Positions 32,201 through 39,374 of a stretch of DNA of 64,000 bases are shown in pieces; positions within the stretch are counted from its first letter, which is position 1; each line of letters begins with the position of its first letter. A program made the position numbers and the translations under genes. The stretch lies in contig VXCM01000446.1 of NCBI GenBank assembly GCA_014773175.1, positions 1 to 64,000 of the forward strand, given 5' to 3'. This stretch comes from Lucifuga dentata (Eukaryota; Chordata; Actinopteri; Ophidiiformes; Bythitidae). The notes beneath the pieces were generated by a model. The model was not told the DNA's origin. It was given only the letters and a program-made list of their open reading frames with translations, and searched no databases.

Positions 32201-33663
32201 GCAGGTCTTCTTTCGAGACTATATTCCCCGGTGGAGACATACATTCACTCTGTGCTTTTTATTGCACTTAAATGCTAAAATNAGACTATATTCCCCGGTG
32301 GAGACATACATTCACTCTGTGCTTTTTATTGCACTTAAATGCTAAAATGATGTAACTTCGAAAAAACTCTGAATACATGACTTGTTCGAGATGATGGATT
32401 ACCTATCCCAAGAGCATTTCAAGTATCAACAAGTTAATTTTAATAGCGTACCAGAATAAACTAAACCAATGGCAGTCTGGAAGGTAGGAAATTTTTTTTT
32501 TAATTAACCGTTCCAGTAGTATGCTTTGGGAAATGATTGTCAGCAACAATACGTGTATGAAAATGGAATATATCAGGCTCAACCATGCAAAATGGCCAGT
32601 ATGGTCCTTTAAAGAACCTTATGACTATCATTTTTAACTTGTCTTCACACTGCAGATGATCTGTTAGCCTTCCTGTCTCCTATTCTTTACGACTGTGTTT
32701 TTCATACATAGCACGTTCTCTGAAGACCAGCGGTATCGGCCGACTGCTGGTGACGGTGACTGAAGCTCAGGAGCTTAAGGCTTCTAAACCCAACGGTGAG
32801 ACTCTACAACGGGACACAGATCTCGTTGCTCTCCCTGGATCCCCATATTGCCCTGTGCCTATCTACAGTTACTATTAATTATCTTCATAAAATCCTGATG
32901 CATCTTACATGTGTAATGACTTGCTTATAACAAAGAACATCACTACCCTCCAGGTAAGAGTAATCCATACTGTGAGCTGACCATGGGGGCTCAGTGCTAC
33001 ACCTCCCGACCAGTCAGCGATACTCTCAACCCAAAGTGGAACTTCAACTGCCAGTTTTTCATCAAGGACCTCTACCAGGATGTGCTGTGTATCACTGTGT
33101 TCGAGAAAGACCAATTCTCACCTGATGGTCAGTGGATGAGATTGAAACACACAAGCTCACACAGGCTGACTGGATCATAAGTGTTTTATTTTCTTTCCTA
33201 ATCCATAATCTTTCCAAGTCACAGTCACTGGCTGCTTTCTAGGCTTCAAATATATTTGAAAATCCAACTTGTAAAGATACATGCTTCTAATTAAACTCGG
33301 GCAATTGATATCATCTTTTTTTTTTCATGCATAAAAGTACTTGTGAGAAATTCCAGTATCAAACACTTGAGATTTGACTATCAAAAAGCAACATTTTTTG
33401 ATGTCAGGAACAATTTTTTTTTGACATTGGTTATGTTTGCCCATTGTTTGTCTTCTACATTTGATTTTTCCAAAAATCGGTTTTATTAATCACCAGTTGC
33501 TACCTCTTCAGATTTCTTGGGTCGCACCGAAGTTCCCGTGGCAACCATTAAGAAAGAGATGGAGAGCAAAGGTGCCGCGAACCGTCGTCTGCTACTGCAT
33601 GAAGTACCTACTGGGGAAGTTTGGGTGAAACTAGATCTACAGCTTTATGAGCCGACCAAATGA
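3600..33663 (+). CDS. itsn2: Intersectin-2, endocytic scaffold and Cdc42 GEF
   Basis: A multidomain clathrin-endocytosis scaffold that binds NPF proteins, dynamin and WASP-type partners and activates Cdc42. Exons: 3600-3606, 10813-10905, 11031-11094, 11301-11476, 11625-11846, 13338-13431, 14902-15044, 15287-15350, 16445-16582, 16668-16774, 16848-17110, 17196-17345, 17482-17622, 17797-17884, 17996-18135, 20229-20368, 20521-20950, 21176-21345, 21459-21519, 22308-22660, 22760-22800, 22922-23088, 23370-23403, 23535-23656, 24525-24621, 24852-25043, 28741-28862, 29223-29329, 30432-30615, 30721-30819, 30932-31099, 31241-31453, 31641-31762, 31852-31934, 32712-32795, 32954-33127, 33512-33663. All use GT-AG and the phases join. 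With one 66-bp duplication removed the total is 1712 aa, against about 1700 in mammals. Motifs such as [11 protein letters not shown] and [14 protein letters not shown] fit ITSN2 better than ITSN1, and the neighbouring fam228 supports this. Which teleost paralogue (a or b) it is cannot be told. An ATTAAA at 33731 may be the polyadenylation signal. Confidence 0.95.
3883..5045 (+). repeat. Divergent TTAA-family MITE, copy C, interrupted
   Basis: The left end (TTAA 3883-3886 then aggaccatacc) and the right end (ggtatggtcct, TTAA 5042-5045) belong to one older, diverged copy. About 720 bp of unrelated sequence lies between 'ggactcaaa' (about 4277) and 'aaacatgcaaag' (about 5015), so a second element has probably inserted near the right end. 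Confidence 0.65.
5255..5299. repeat. Perfect 19-bp hairpin, 7-nt loop
   Basis: Arms at 5255-5273 and 5281-5299 are exactly complementary (tttgactttgctgtggaca), with a loop tagcatg. It lies in itsn2 intron 1, with no poly-T terminator or recognised RNA family. Confidence 0.8.
6071..7194 (+). repeat. TTAA-family MITE, copy D, host of copy E
   Basis: An outer, older element. Its left end is at 6071-6112 and its right end (gggctcaaacatcc ... ggtatggtcct, TTAA 7191-7194) lies beyond the inserted younger copy E. A fragment of another dispersed repeat (gggctggatgacatg with an AT-rich tail, about 6117-6200) is also present. Confidence 0.7.
6235..6828 (+). repeat. TTAA-family MITE, copy E, nested
   Basis: A complete younger copy with TTAA at 6235-6238 and 6825-6828, inserted inside copy D. 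The inner copy resembles the other full copies much more closely than its host does, giving a relative age order. Confidence 0.8.
7737..7841. repeat. Pair of perfect palindromes with shared core
   Basis: Two inverted repeats stand close together. One is at 7737-7774 (18-bp arms) and one at 7800-7841 (20-bp arms), each with the 2-nt centre GA. They share the core cagtaacacctg-ga-caggtgttactg, and short cagtaa repeats lie between them. Function unknown; in itsn2 intron 1. Confidence 0.85.
8086..8182. repeat. TG microsatellite with gap
   Basis: A long (TG)n tract interrupted by one N at 8162, where the true repeat length is unknown. The Cys/Val reading frames across it are not genes. Confidence 0.9.
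9968..10622 (-). repeat. TTAA-family MITE, copy F
   Basis: Flanked by TTAA (9968-9971, 10619-10622), with internal sequence in the opposite orientation to copies B, E and H. A gap N at 10303 separates two identical 67-bp segments (10236-10302 and 10304-10370), so the element is artificially lengthened. Confidence 0.8.
10813..11476 (+). CDS. itsn2: itsn2 EH1 domain exons
   Basis: Three exons encode residues about 3-113. The EH fold is marked by [16 protein letters not shown], the helix around [12 protein letters not shown], the split Trp of EIW, and the EF-hand loop [13 protein letters not shown]. It ends with the [11 protein letters not shown] helix. EH domains bind Asn-Pro-Phe motifs in epsin and stonin-type adaptors. 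The third exon's acceptor lies directly in a (TG)n tract. Confidence 0.93.
11266..11299. repeat. TG microsatellite abutting a splice acceptor
   Basis: A (TG)n run continues directly into the TAG acceptor of the third EH1 exon at 11301, replacing the usual polypyrimidine tract. Confidence 0.85.
11625..13431 (+). CDS. itsn2: itsn2 EH1-EH2 linker exons
   Basis: Two exons (11625-11846, 13338-13431) encode a Met/Pro/Leu/Ser-rich, low-complexity linker of about 105 residues, containing a DLGSSS motif just before EH2. The corresponding linker in intersectins is similarly poorly conserved and probably disordered. The reverse strand is also open across the first exon, but this is a shadow. Confidence 0.88.
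11885..13337. other. itsn2 intron with LINE-like tail
   Basis: An intron between the two linker exons. It is AT-rich and contains a one-N gap at 11906 in a C/A homopolymer and the retrotransposon-like tail at about 13058-13202. No other coding signal seen. Confidence 0.6.
13058..13202 (+). mobile_element. 3' tail of a teleost non-LTR retrotransposon
   Basis: The sequence around gcgatagactggcgatctgt, cagggtgtaccccgcctctc and ctgggataggctccagctcc, ending in aaaatggatagatgga, is the widespread 3' end of fish LINE-type elements with a short GATGGA-like tail. It is truncated, with no ORF. The exact family (RTE/Rex-like) is from memory and unconfirmed. Confidence 0.65.
14830..14898. repeat. CT microsatellite and CCATCT repeat
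   Basis: (CT)n followed by a ccatct repeat forms an extended polypyrimidine tract immediately before the EH2 exon acceptor at 14901. Confidence 0.85.
14902..16582 (+). CDS. itsn2: itsn2 EH2 domain exons
   Basis: Exons 14902-15044, 15287-15350 and 16445-16582 encode residues about 219-334. Landmarks are [16 protein letters not shown], the split Trp of ATIW, the calcium-loop-like [13 protein letters not shown], and the [15 protein letters not shown] helix. This matches the second EH domain of intersectins, the main epsin/NPF-binding module. Confidence 0.93.
15360..15402. repeat. TG microsatellite
   Basis: An uninterrupted (TG)n tract starting about 12 bp after the donor of the itsn2 exon ending at 15350. 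Confidence 0.9.
15578..16145 (+). repeat. TTAA-family MITE, copy G
   Basis: A nearly complete copy whose leftmost bases (TTAAAGGACCATA) are missing or diverged. The right end is intact, with TTAA at 16142-16145. It lies in the itsn2 intron within EH2. Confidence 0.75.
16668..20950 (+). CDS. itsn2: itsn2 coiled-coil region exons
   Basis: Exons 16668-16774, 16848-17110, 17196-17345, 17482-17622, 17797-17884, 17996-18135, 20229-20368 and most of 20521-20950 encode residues about 335-786. The segment starts with [20 protein letters not shown]. Long Glu/Arg/Lys/Gln heptad stretches follow, with a calmer middle section ([15 protein letters not shown]) and a second very charged block in the 430-nt exon. 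In intersectins this region mediates dimerisation and Eps15 binding. The second block is unusually rich in RREEEE-type repeats. Confidence 0.92.
17734..17790. repeat. TG microsatellite near an acceptor
   Basis: A (TG)n tract reaching the tcatag acceptor of the 17,797 coiled-coil exon, again with a TG-rich rather than pyrimidine-rich tract. Confidence 0.85.
18304..18894 (+). repeat. TTAA-family MITE, copy H
   Basis: A full-length copy with TTAA at 18304-18307 and 18891-18894 and long inverted repeats. It lies 168 bp downstream of an itsn2 exon. A G homopolymer with a gap N at 18973 follows closely. Confidence 0.85.
19406..19486 (+). other. Candidate 81-nt in-frame cassette exon
   Basis: Inside the itsn2 intron between 18135 and 20229 there is an 81-nt stop-free segment. 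It starts with Leu-Gly-Asp-Val-Asp, follows a pyrimidine-rich tract ending in catag, and precedes a GT (aag|gttatc). It is phase 0 on both sides, matching the flanking exons, and would insert a hydrophobic Leu-rich 27-residue stretch into the coiled coil. I know of no such exon in intersectins, so chance is possible. Confidence 0.25.
20837..21345 (+). CDS. itsn2: itsn2 SH3-A
   Basis: Split over two exons. [20 protein letters not shown] ends the 430-nt exon, and the next exon (21176) adds [14 protein letters not shown] and GWFPQSYAE. The ALYPF, acidic, Trp and PxxY ligand-binding residues are all present, so it should bind Pro-rich ligands. In intersectins SH3-A binds dynamin, synaptojanin and Sos. 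A Ser/Thr/Pro linker runs to 21519. Confidence 0.92.
22308..22660 (+). CDS. itsn2: itsn2 SH3-B exon with assembly duplication
   Basis: The exon encodes a linker and the second SH3, recognisable by [18 protein letters not shown] and [11 protein letters not shown]. Positions 22339-22403 and 22405-22469 are identical and separated by one N, so 66 nt are counted twice. The error is in frame and adds 22 false residues. The usual ALYPW start is replaced by RAVSSW, and about ten extra residues (around [11 protein letters not shown]) lie before the acidic strand, so the domain looks divergent. Confidence 0.85.
22922..23088 (+). CDS. itsn2: itsn2 SH3-C exon
   Basis: A single exon encodes a complete SH3: [16 protein letters not shown], an acidic RT loop, DGEWWRG and [10 protein letters not shown]. 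All canonical ligand-binding positions are present. It is preceded by a 41-nt linker exon (22760-22800). Confidence 0.94.
23370..24621 (+). CDS. itsn2: itsn2 SH3-D exons, degenerate
   Basis: Three exons (23370-23403, 23535-23656, 24525-24621) encode the fourth SH3, identified by position and by [28 protein letters not shown] and VKLLGPS. The conserved aromatic start (A-S-Y-T-A in mammals) reads AVTTSVAP. The GWFPxNYV signature reads GWFHSSHV, losing both the Pro and the Tyr of the ligand groove. This suggests reduced or altered Pro-rich ligand binding. Confidence 0.85.
24852..25043 (+). CDS. itsn2: itsn2 SH3-E exon
   Basis: One exon encodes [22 protein letters not shown]-like [17 protein letters not shown] and the conserved tail DPSQQ, ending one base into a Trp codon. 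Read-through into the intron would give QQCE followed by TAA (25049-25051). In ITSN1 the tail DPSQQ is where short and long isoforms part. Confidence 0.94.
25207..25251 (+). other. Candidate 45-nt cassette exon between SH3-E and DH
   Basis: Acceptor ctctag, 45 nt without a stop, and a near-consensus donor acg|gtaagt. It fits the phase of both neighbouring itsn2 exons (one base before, two after), so inclusion would add 15 residues ([19 protein letters not shown]) without a frameshift. It ends about 60 bp before MITE copy I. I do not recall a counterpart in mammals. Confidence 0.35.
25315..25959 (-). repeat. TTAA-family MITE, copy I
   Basis: Flanked by TTAA (25315-25318, 25956-25959), diverged and partly deleted inside. 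A gap N at 25760 separates identical 67-bp copies (25693-25759, 25761-25827). Confidence 0.75.
26000..27410. other. itsn2 intron, no gene seen
   Basis: AT-rich intronic sequence between SH3-E and the candidate short-isoform exon. The short ORFs have no recognisable similarity or splice context. Confidence 0.6.
27419..28590 (+). other. itsn2: Candidate itsn2 short-isoform terminal exon
   Basis: A strong polypyrimidine tract ending ttgtag at 27418 is followed by GA. Joined to the SH3-E exon, which ends in a lone T, it makes TGA immediately after DPSQQ. That is the C-terminus expected for a short intersectin lacking DH-PH-C2. Poly(A)-type hexamers AATAAA occur at 28544 and 28566. The region contains a one-N gap with a duplicated flank at 27858. 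This is inference from splice signals and the known ITSN1 short/long architecture. Confidence 0.45.
28741..31099 (+). CDS. itsn2: itsn2 DH (RhoGEF) domain exons
   Basis: Exons 28741-28862, 29223-29329, 30432-30615, 30721-30819 and 30932-31099 encode residues about 1211-1437. They carry [56 protein letters not shown] and [19 protein letters not shown]. The [10 protein letters not shown] helix is the conserved Cdc42-contacting core. MITE copy J lies in the second intron here. Confidence 0.95.
29159..29217. repeat. CT microsatellite before DH exon 2
   Basis: A (CT)n run serving as the polypyrimidine tract for the acceptor at 29222. Confidence 0.85.
29728..30322 (+). repeat. TTAA-family MITE, copy J
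   Basis: A full-length copy with TTAA at 29728-29731 and 30319-30322, in the DH-domain intron about 110 bp upstream of the 30,432 exon. Confidence 0.85.
31241..31934 (+). CDS. itsn2: itsn2 PH domain exons
   Basis: Three exons (31241-31453, 31641-31762, 31852-31934) encode residues about 1438-1576. They contain [56 protein letters not shown] and [13 protein letters not shown]. The PH domain supports the exchange activity and phosphoinositide binding. MITE copy K begins 19 bp after the last donor. Confidence 0.94.
31953..32612 (+). repeat. TTAA-family MITE, copy K
   Basis: A complete copy with TTAA at 31953-31956 and 32609-32612, starting 19 bp past an itsn2 splice donor. A gap N at 32282 separates two identical segments of about 66 bp. 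Confidence 0.85.
32712..33663 (+). CDS. itsn2: itsn2 C2 domain exons and stop
   Basis: Exons 32712-32795, 32954-33127 and 33512-33663 encode residues about 1577-1712: [64 protein letters not shown] and [20 protein letters not shown], ending EPTK and TGA. It is the C-terminal C2 (membrane-binding) domain of long intersectins. Confidence 0.95.
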
Positions 33664-34355
33664 GAAAAACACGGTCAAATGACACAAATTCAACTCATAG
33701 TAAGGAAGAGGAAACATAATATTCTTTGCTATTAAATATGTAAGTTGGACATAATGTGTACATATCAGGGAAAGAGGGAACACATGCATTTTGCTTAAAT
33801 TTGAGCAAACACACACACACACCTAAAAGTGCTTATTTATGCAGTGCAAGTGATGCCATGAAAAGAACTTGGATTCTGTTGTCACTGCCATGTCGGGACA
33901 GTCACACTTGCCAAAATAATTTAGATATAATGAAGAAATGTCCTCAGAAGTAGTTATTTATTGTTGAAAAATATGCATTGCCACAAACAAGCCAGTTACA
34001 ATGTGAATAGTTGCCAATACTTGTTCACAGGTAGAGGTATACAATTAGACAAACATGCCTTAACTTTTAATCAATTAAATGTCTTAAATGGTTAAGAAAT
34101 TCAATATTTTTCTGTGTATTATTTTTATATATTAGTATGTATTACAATTTCATTCTCAATGAAAGATTATATCCAGCGTATGTCCATTTTTGTTATATAA
34201 ATACAATCTTCACATACCTACTGGACAGATGCACCTAGTAATACATATTTACATGCCTAGTGTAATGTTCTTTATGTTCTAGCCATGAGGTCAAATGTTA
34301 AGTATGTCTTCTGATCCTGGAAACATCAGGAATCATTTATAAAAACTTTTTTTTG

Positions 34356-37270
34356 TCAACTTGCTGGTTTGTGCCAGTGCCGTGTTCTGTAGGACCAGCA
34401 GCCAGGCTGGTAGCACCTTCCATCTGGTGCTGCAGTTGCAGTGATGTGGTATGGAATTGTGTCAATCCTGGAAGAGACAAAATGTATAATTTGTAAGATT
34501 ACTTTTTTGCATTACACTTAAGCTAAACTGCATAATTTGTTTGATCCTTCAGTGATGTTGTGACGTCATACAGTATCTATGATTTATCACATAAGCCACT
34601 AGTAAAAATAATTTCAAACTGAATCCTTAAATAAATAATGGTGTTTATTTGTACCTGCTGGGCTCCTTTAGCTCAGTTGCATTCTCCACTGAAGTCTTTC
34701 TGAAGGCATGCAGGGGTTTGTTGGCCTGAGGGGTCTCAGAGGTGCCATGTGGGGCTAAGAAAGGAAGATTCTGAGGGAGTTTCTCTGTGGGTCTTCTTGG
34801 GCATTTACATTCTGTATCAAGAGAATAAATTAATTAATCACTTAAAGGGTAACAAACAATGTCTAAGTGTAGGGTGGCTGAACACAGATTTGGCTTTGCT
34901 GTGGAGTTTCTCTAGTTTCAGAAACACTACTTTTTTTTTTTTTTTTNTTTTTTTTTTTTTTTTTAACCAGCTTTAAAGGGAAAATTGCAGTGGTCAAATC
35001 AGCCGCTGCAATATGTTTGAATTAAATGTGACCGAAAGATTTTTATTTAGTATAAAGACAAAGCTTGTGGGAATGTGACCTAAGATGCAATCAAAAAAAA
35101 AAATAAAATAAAAAATTGTAATGAACGTTTACTTGCAAATAGTTTTGCTCTCACTACATTAACAGCTGACATCCAGAATTCCTCAATTATCCATGCAATG
35201 AGCAGGGCCGGAGTGGGGCCCATTTTAAGTCCGGGAGTTTCATGCCCAAGACCAGCCCTTTTTTTTTTTTTTTTTNTTTTTTTTTTTTTTTTCGTGGTGA
35301 AGGAACTTTGATAAATGAAGCCACAGTTAAGTTCTTACTATTCTGTTATACTTGTTACTATTTTCTTATTTTCATTAAGAATCATACACATTACACGTAT
35401 GAAAATTGAATATAATAAGCTCCAATATGCAAAATGGATGGTATGGTCCTTTAACATGTGAAACTGTGCAGTGGTGGTAAGAGTCTTTCCGGTTTACTGG
35501 ACCTGCAAATCGTTTATTTTAGCTGATTTCCGGTTCTATTTTGAAGAGGGGAGAAGACATTCATAACTGACATTACTGACAATTAGGCAAGTTCTAACAT
35601 CAACAATAAAAAAAAATATATATATATATATATGTCTTTTTATTTGGATTAAGTAATCAGCTTGTTGAATCACTCACCTGTGCCTTAGATAGGCTAGCCA
35701 AGCACAATGTGATCGGTGACGTGATTGAATTACTGTTCAATAAAGTTGGGAAAAAAACTTTAAGGAAGTAATTAACCAAAATGGAAATTCACCTGCTGAG
35801 AAACGTCTGGAATTATAGCTAACATTTACGAGCATACACGCGTTAAATTGCTCGATGTTACGTCTGACTCTTGAACATACACGAGCAAGGTAAGGATTTT
35901 TAGCATTTATGCTAATTCTTATTTATTGCTTACGTTTTGTGATTTTTTTTTAAAGAAATGCTGACTAGCTTTAACAAATAAGGGAAATGGCGTGCCATCT
36001 TTGTGCCTTGCTGCTCCATTTTATTTTATATTTTATTCAAAAATGAATAAATACATGGATGACTCGGACGTGAGTTGGTTTACTACGTAGGATTGAAACG
36101 AATCAAACCAGAAATCACAGCACTATTCTTTAGAGCTAACAACGTAATCAACCTAAGGAATAAAAAACTGAATTTGCAGTATGGTCCATTAACAATATAA
36201 TATTACTGCCATAAATATATCTTATCGCTCCTTTTATTAAAAAAAAGTACCTCTTTCACAAGAGTATGCTGTTTTCTTTTTTTCATGTGACTGAAGGAGC
36301 AATGGGTCTGTTAGATCAGAGGTGTTGACCTAGGGATGGAGAGGTTATGAAAATGTCAATAACAGGAAAGACACATTTGGTCATTGTCTTATGTCATATT
36401 CCAAACAAGACATTTGAAATCTTGAATATAATCAATCAACTATGTTAAAAAAATAACTCAGTAAGGCTGACCTTAAAGTAGTATGGCCTTTTGATGTTGA
36501 GGAGAAAGGGATTATACTCCTTTGGATCATAGGTTTCTAGAAACACAAAACCCTGAATGTAGGAGACATTATGATTAGAGGACATTAGATAAAGAAACAC
36601 CTCTTGTGAGCTCTTTGATCCCAAAGAACATGACAGCCTTCTGCAATGTCTAATACAAAATTTAAAAGCAGGAGAGTCTAACACAAGGCAAAAAAATTGT
36701 TTTATCAATGGCCTTTGGTAAATTTAACTTTTGTGAATTTATCTAAAAGCATAGAATAGTCAAATTTATCAGTACCTTGGTATTGCAGTGATGGAGGTAA
36801 TGACTGTATAAGTTCTGCTGCATCTTGACCTCAGAGGTGTGGTTGGACATTTGCTTCTCCACTCTCTCCTGCATGGGCTTCCATACATGTCCAATCCAAC
36901 GTTTGTGCAGCACCTTCTGCTTCCTGAATTGCTCTGCATCAAATTGGCTGAGATTCTGCTCCACTTCCTCAATGCACAAACATTTATTAACTTTTCAACT
37001 GATAATTCCTCGTAACATAGGAATGCTGAAAAATAACTGCATTATTTCATCACAGAACTTGCAATTCTGAGAATACAAATCAAAGTGACATATAGTAGAG
37101 GACATAGAATTAAAAAAAAAGAACAACAATAAAGAATGTGTTATGTTCCAGGAAAGGAACAAAAATCATTAATGAAACCTATAATAACCTACCTTCAGAA
37201 AGGTATTTTCTGTTTCCAGTTGAGGCTGCATAATCTCTCCCACCTGTTGATTTTCAGCCTCTGTGTTTGT
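34356..37270 (-). CDS. fam228a: FAM228-like protein
   Basis: Function unknown; FAM228 proteins are uncharacterised. Exons in transcript order: 37270-37193, 36967-36776, 36552-36472, 36329-36251, 34754-34655, 34467-34356, all with GT-AG and consistent phases (213 codons plus stop). Landmarks are ETENTFLKEVEQNL, RKQKVLHKRWIGHVWKPMQE, the strongly conserved TYDPKEYNPFLL, and DPLLLQ near SCERG. The tail is CYQPGCWSYRTRHWHKPAS, stop. This matches the FAM228 core as I know it, and mammalian FAM228A/B lie beside ITSN2. The first coding exon was not found: the 37,270 exon starts at an acceptor, so the N-terminus is incomplete. It is convergent with itsn2, with about 690 bp between the stops. The A versus B assignment is uncertain. 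Confidence 0.75.
34900..36192. other. fam228 intron with repeat fragments and gaps
   Basis: Contains poly-T gaps at 34947 and 35276, a dispersed-repeat fragment (around gggccggagtggggccca, about 35206-35262), an isolated right end of the TTAA family (35381-35454), and another short family end at 36175-36192. No exon was found here. Confidence 0.6.
35381..35454 (+). repeat. TTAA-family MITE end fragment, copy L
   Basis: Only the right inverted repeat remains (from acacgtatgaaaattgaata to ggtatggtcct and TTAA 35451-35454). Confidence 0.7.
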
Positions 37271-37313
37271 CTAAATGATAATACATGGGGGCGTAAGAAA
37301 ATTGACCTTACTT

Positions 37314-37837
37314 TTAAAGGACCATACCTTCCATTTTGCATGTTTGAGCCTAATATATTCAATTTTCATGCACTTAACGTTACTGACAATCGTTTCCCAA
37401 AGCATACTAGTGGAATGGTGGATTAAAAAAAAAAATTCCTACTTCCAGACCACCATTGGTTTCAGTTCATTTTGGTACGCTATTAAAATCAACTTGTTGA
37501 TACTTGAANCAGACCACCATTGGTTTCAGTTCATTTTGGTACGCTATTAAAATCAACTTGTTGATACTTGAAACACGAAGTGGTGCATTCAAGTGCTGTA
37601 GTGAAGAACTGACAATAGGAAGCATTTTCAGATCACTCCATGCTTTTTATTGTGCTTAAATGCTAAAATTACATAACTTCGAAAAAAAAAAACACTGAAT
37701 ATACGTCTTGTTCGCGGTGATGGATTACCTTTTCATTCCAATAGTATGCTTTGGGAGATGATTGTCAGTAATATTACGTGTATGAAAATTGAATACATTA
37801 GGCTCAAACATGCAAAATAGACGGTATGGTCCTTTAA
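37314..37837 (-). repeat. TTAA-family MITE, copy N, rearranged
   Basis: TTAA at 37314-37317 and 37834-37837, with internal orientation opposite to most copies. About 60 bp around 37,580-37,640 is foreign or rearranged. A gap N at 37509 is flanked by a duplicated segment of about 63 bp. It sits just upstream of the first identified fam228 exon. Confidence 0.7.
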
Positions 37838-38289
37838 CTGTGCATGTGCGGTAATATGCAATACTTGCAGTCGTCTGTGGGTGGTGTGAGAGAGCCTGTT
37901 CTGTTTGGGGCCCAAGCCTACGAACATGCTTTCTGCTCTCGGACACACATGATGTAGCGTCCTTCAAATATGCCATGAAACATTGAGGCTCTGATCCGTG
38001 GCCATTCACTAAAATGATCAGTAACAAAGTCAATAATAAAATATAAATTATTTAAAAAAAAAGAAAGTGAAAAACGCAAATTACAGAACAAAAGGGGCTG
38101 TTAACACTTTGAAATTGAAATTCCAGCACACAGATCATATAGGCAAACAGAAAGCATCAGTCAGAAACCTGAGCTGCTTCTCACCGTTCCACAAACACAT
38201 GCATAAATCATGTATGTATGAAGTCTAAATTTGTATATTTCATCTGATTATAAACGTAGCGGGACATTTTAAAAGTGTAAAAGCTGCTT

Positions 38290-38742
38290 ACCTTTACTTC
38301 GAGCAACTTCCAACTGCTTGGAAGTTTTCCGTCACCATGACACCGGCGCACGGGCGCGACAAGACACGCGCGAGACAAGAGAGACCCACGCCGCGTTCAC
38401 GGCCCGTCACCAGTATTTGGTAAATCACATTCATCAGAGCTGATGTGAGGTATAAATCGTATAATTTAAATCGTCAGTATGTTTTTCAGGGGAATTAATT
38501 ATATGCATGTTTTGTATTTTGTTGATTGCTCTAGATTTAAAAACGTCTGAAAACTTAATCCTTGAAAGCTGCTGCTGTAAAGTAAAGAAAGATCTTAATG
38601 CGCCTGTTGACACCTGAAGCGCTGCGACACCTGCACAGAATGCGGCTTTAAGTTTGGGTATTATCTGGTAAAGGCGGGGGAGAGCTTGGGGATTCCATTG
38701 CTTTCTTTCTTTTCGTTGCCGGGTCCATAGGAAGACGACTTC
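38290..38742. promoter_or_regulatory. Probable bidirectional promoter
   Basis: A CpG-rich stretch (around 38,340-38,410) in an otherwise AT-rich region lies between two features. On the - strand a donor-like aaag|gtaagc ends at 38292 and probably closes a non-coding first fam228 exon. On the + strand the first ATG of the unknown gene is at 38,743. This divergent arrangement suggests a shared promoter. No experimental support. Confidence 0.5.
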
Positions 38743-39090
38743 ATGGATTGGTGGACTTCGTTGTCAGCATGTATCGCCCTGCTTGTGGCTTGTCTGTTTC
38801 ATAGATGGTAAGAGACAATGTTTGATTTGGAAACTTTTCTGTGGCACTGGCCTTCCACTTTGCTGTGATGTAAAACAACTTTTATAGTTTCACCTCGATA
38901 ATAGAAAGTAGGCTTAGGCTATAATGTCGTTAAAACACAAGGTAATAAAAAATTTCAGGGTTATTAAAATATAAATTGCGCAGCTTCTTTATTTCCTTAC
39001 AGTGTTGCCAAAACTGATGAGTGTCCCAAAAGAGGCATTATGCACTGGGACACCTTCATAGACCTGAATACAAAATTTACGCCTTTGCAG
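38743..39090 (+). CDS. Unrecognised short protein, first two exons
   Basis: Exon 38743-38807 starts with an ATG and encodes MDWWTSLSACIALLVACLF, a probable signal peptide or membrane anchor. A GT-AG intron leads to exon 39003-39090, giving CVAKTDECPKRGIMHWDT and a further 12 residues, ending LQ at a consensus donor (cag|gtatcc). The phases join (65 + 88 nt). I do not recognise the family. The next obvious exon-like ORF (39,457) does not join in phase, so an exon is missing from my model or the gene is decayed. Confidence 0.45.
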
Positions 39091-39374
39091 GTATCCTGAA
39101 ATGAACTTGACTAGAAAAATCCTTATCATAGATGTCCTCCAGGAAAACTTTAAACATATTGCAGATTTTGTAGAGTTTTTGTGTCCCAGTTTACTCTTAA
39201 TTAACTAGCCATATTACCAGAAGGCAGAGTGGAACTTCAGTGGGAATTAAAAAAAGAATTTTAGACTCTCAGACAAATGTGGTCAATTTTATCATTTTTA
39301 TGGGTTGAAGGCAGTGTGTAATGCAGTTTCCTCTAGATGTGCTCAGGCTGTCACGTTTGGTATCCAGACTTTAA

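Noticed and set aside
31820..32278. 152-aa ORF extending the PH exon
   Set aside because: It is read-through from the 31852-31934 exon into MITE copy K. The donor caag|gtaaac and the downstream C2 exons show normal splicing.
37855..38020. Possible upstream coding exon of fam228 (MAYLKDATSCV frame)
   Set aside because: An acceptor-like tttag precedes it, but no donor gives the phase 0 needed to join the 37,270 exon, so I did not include it.
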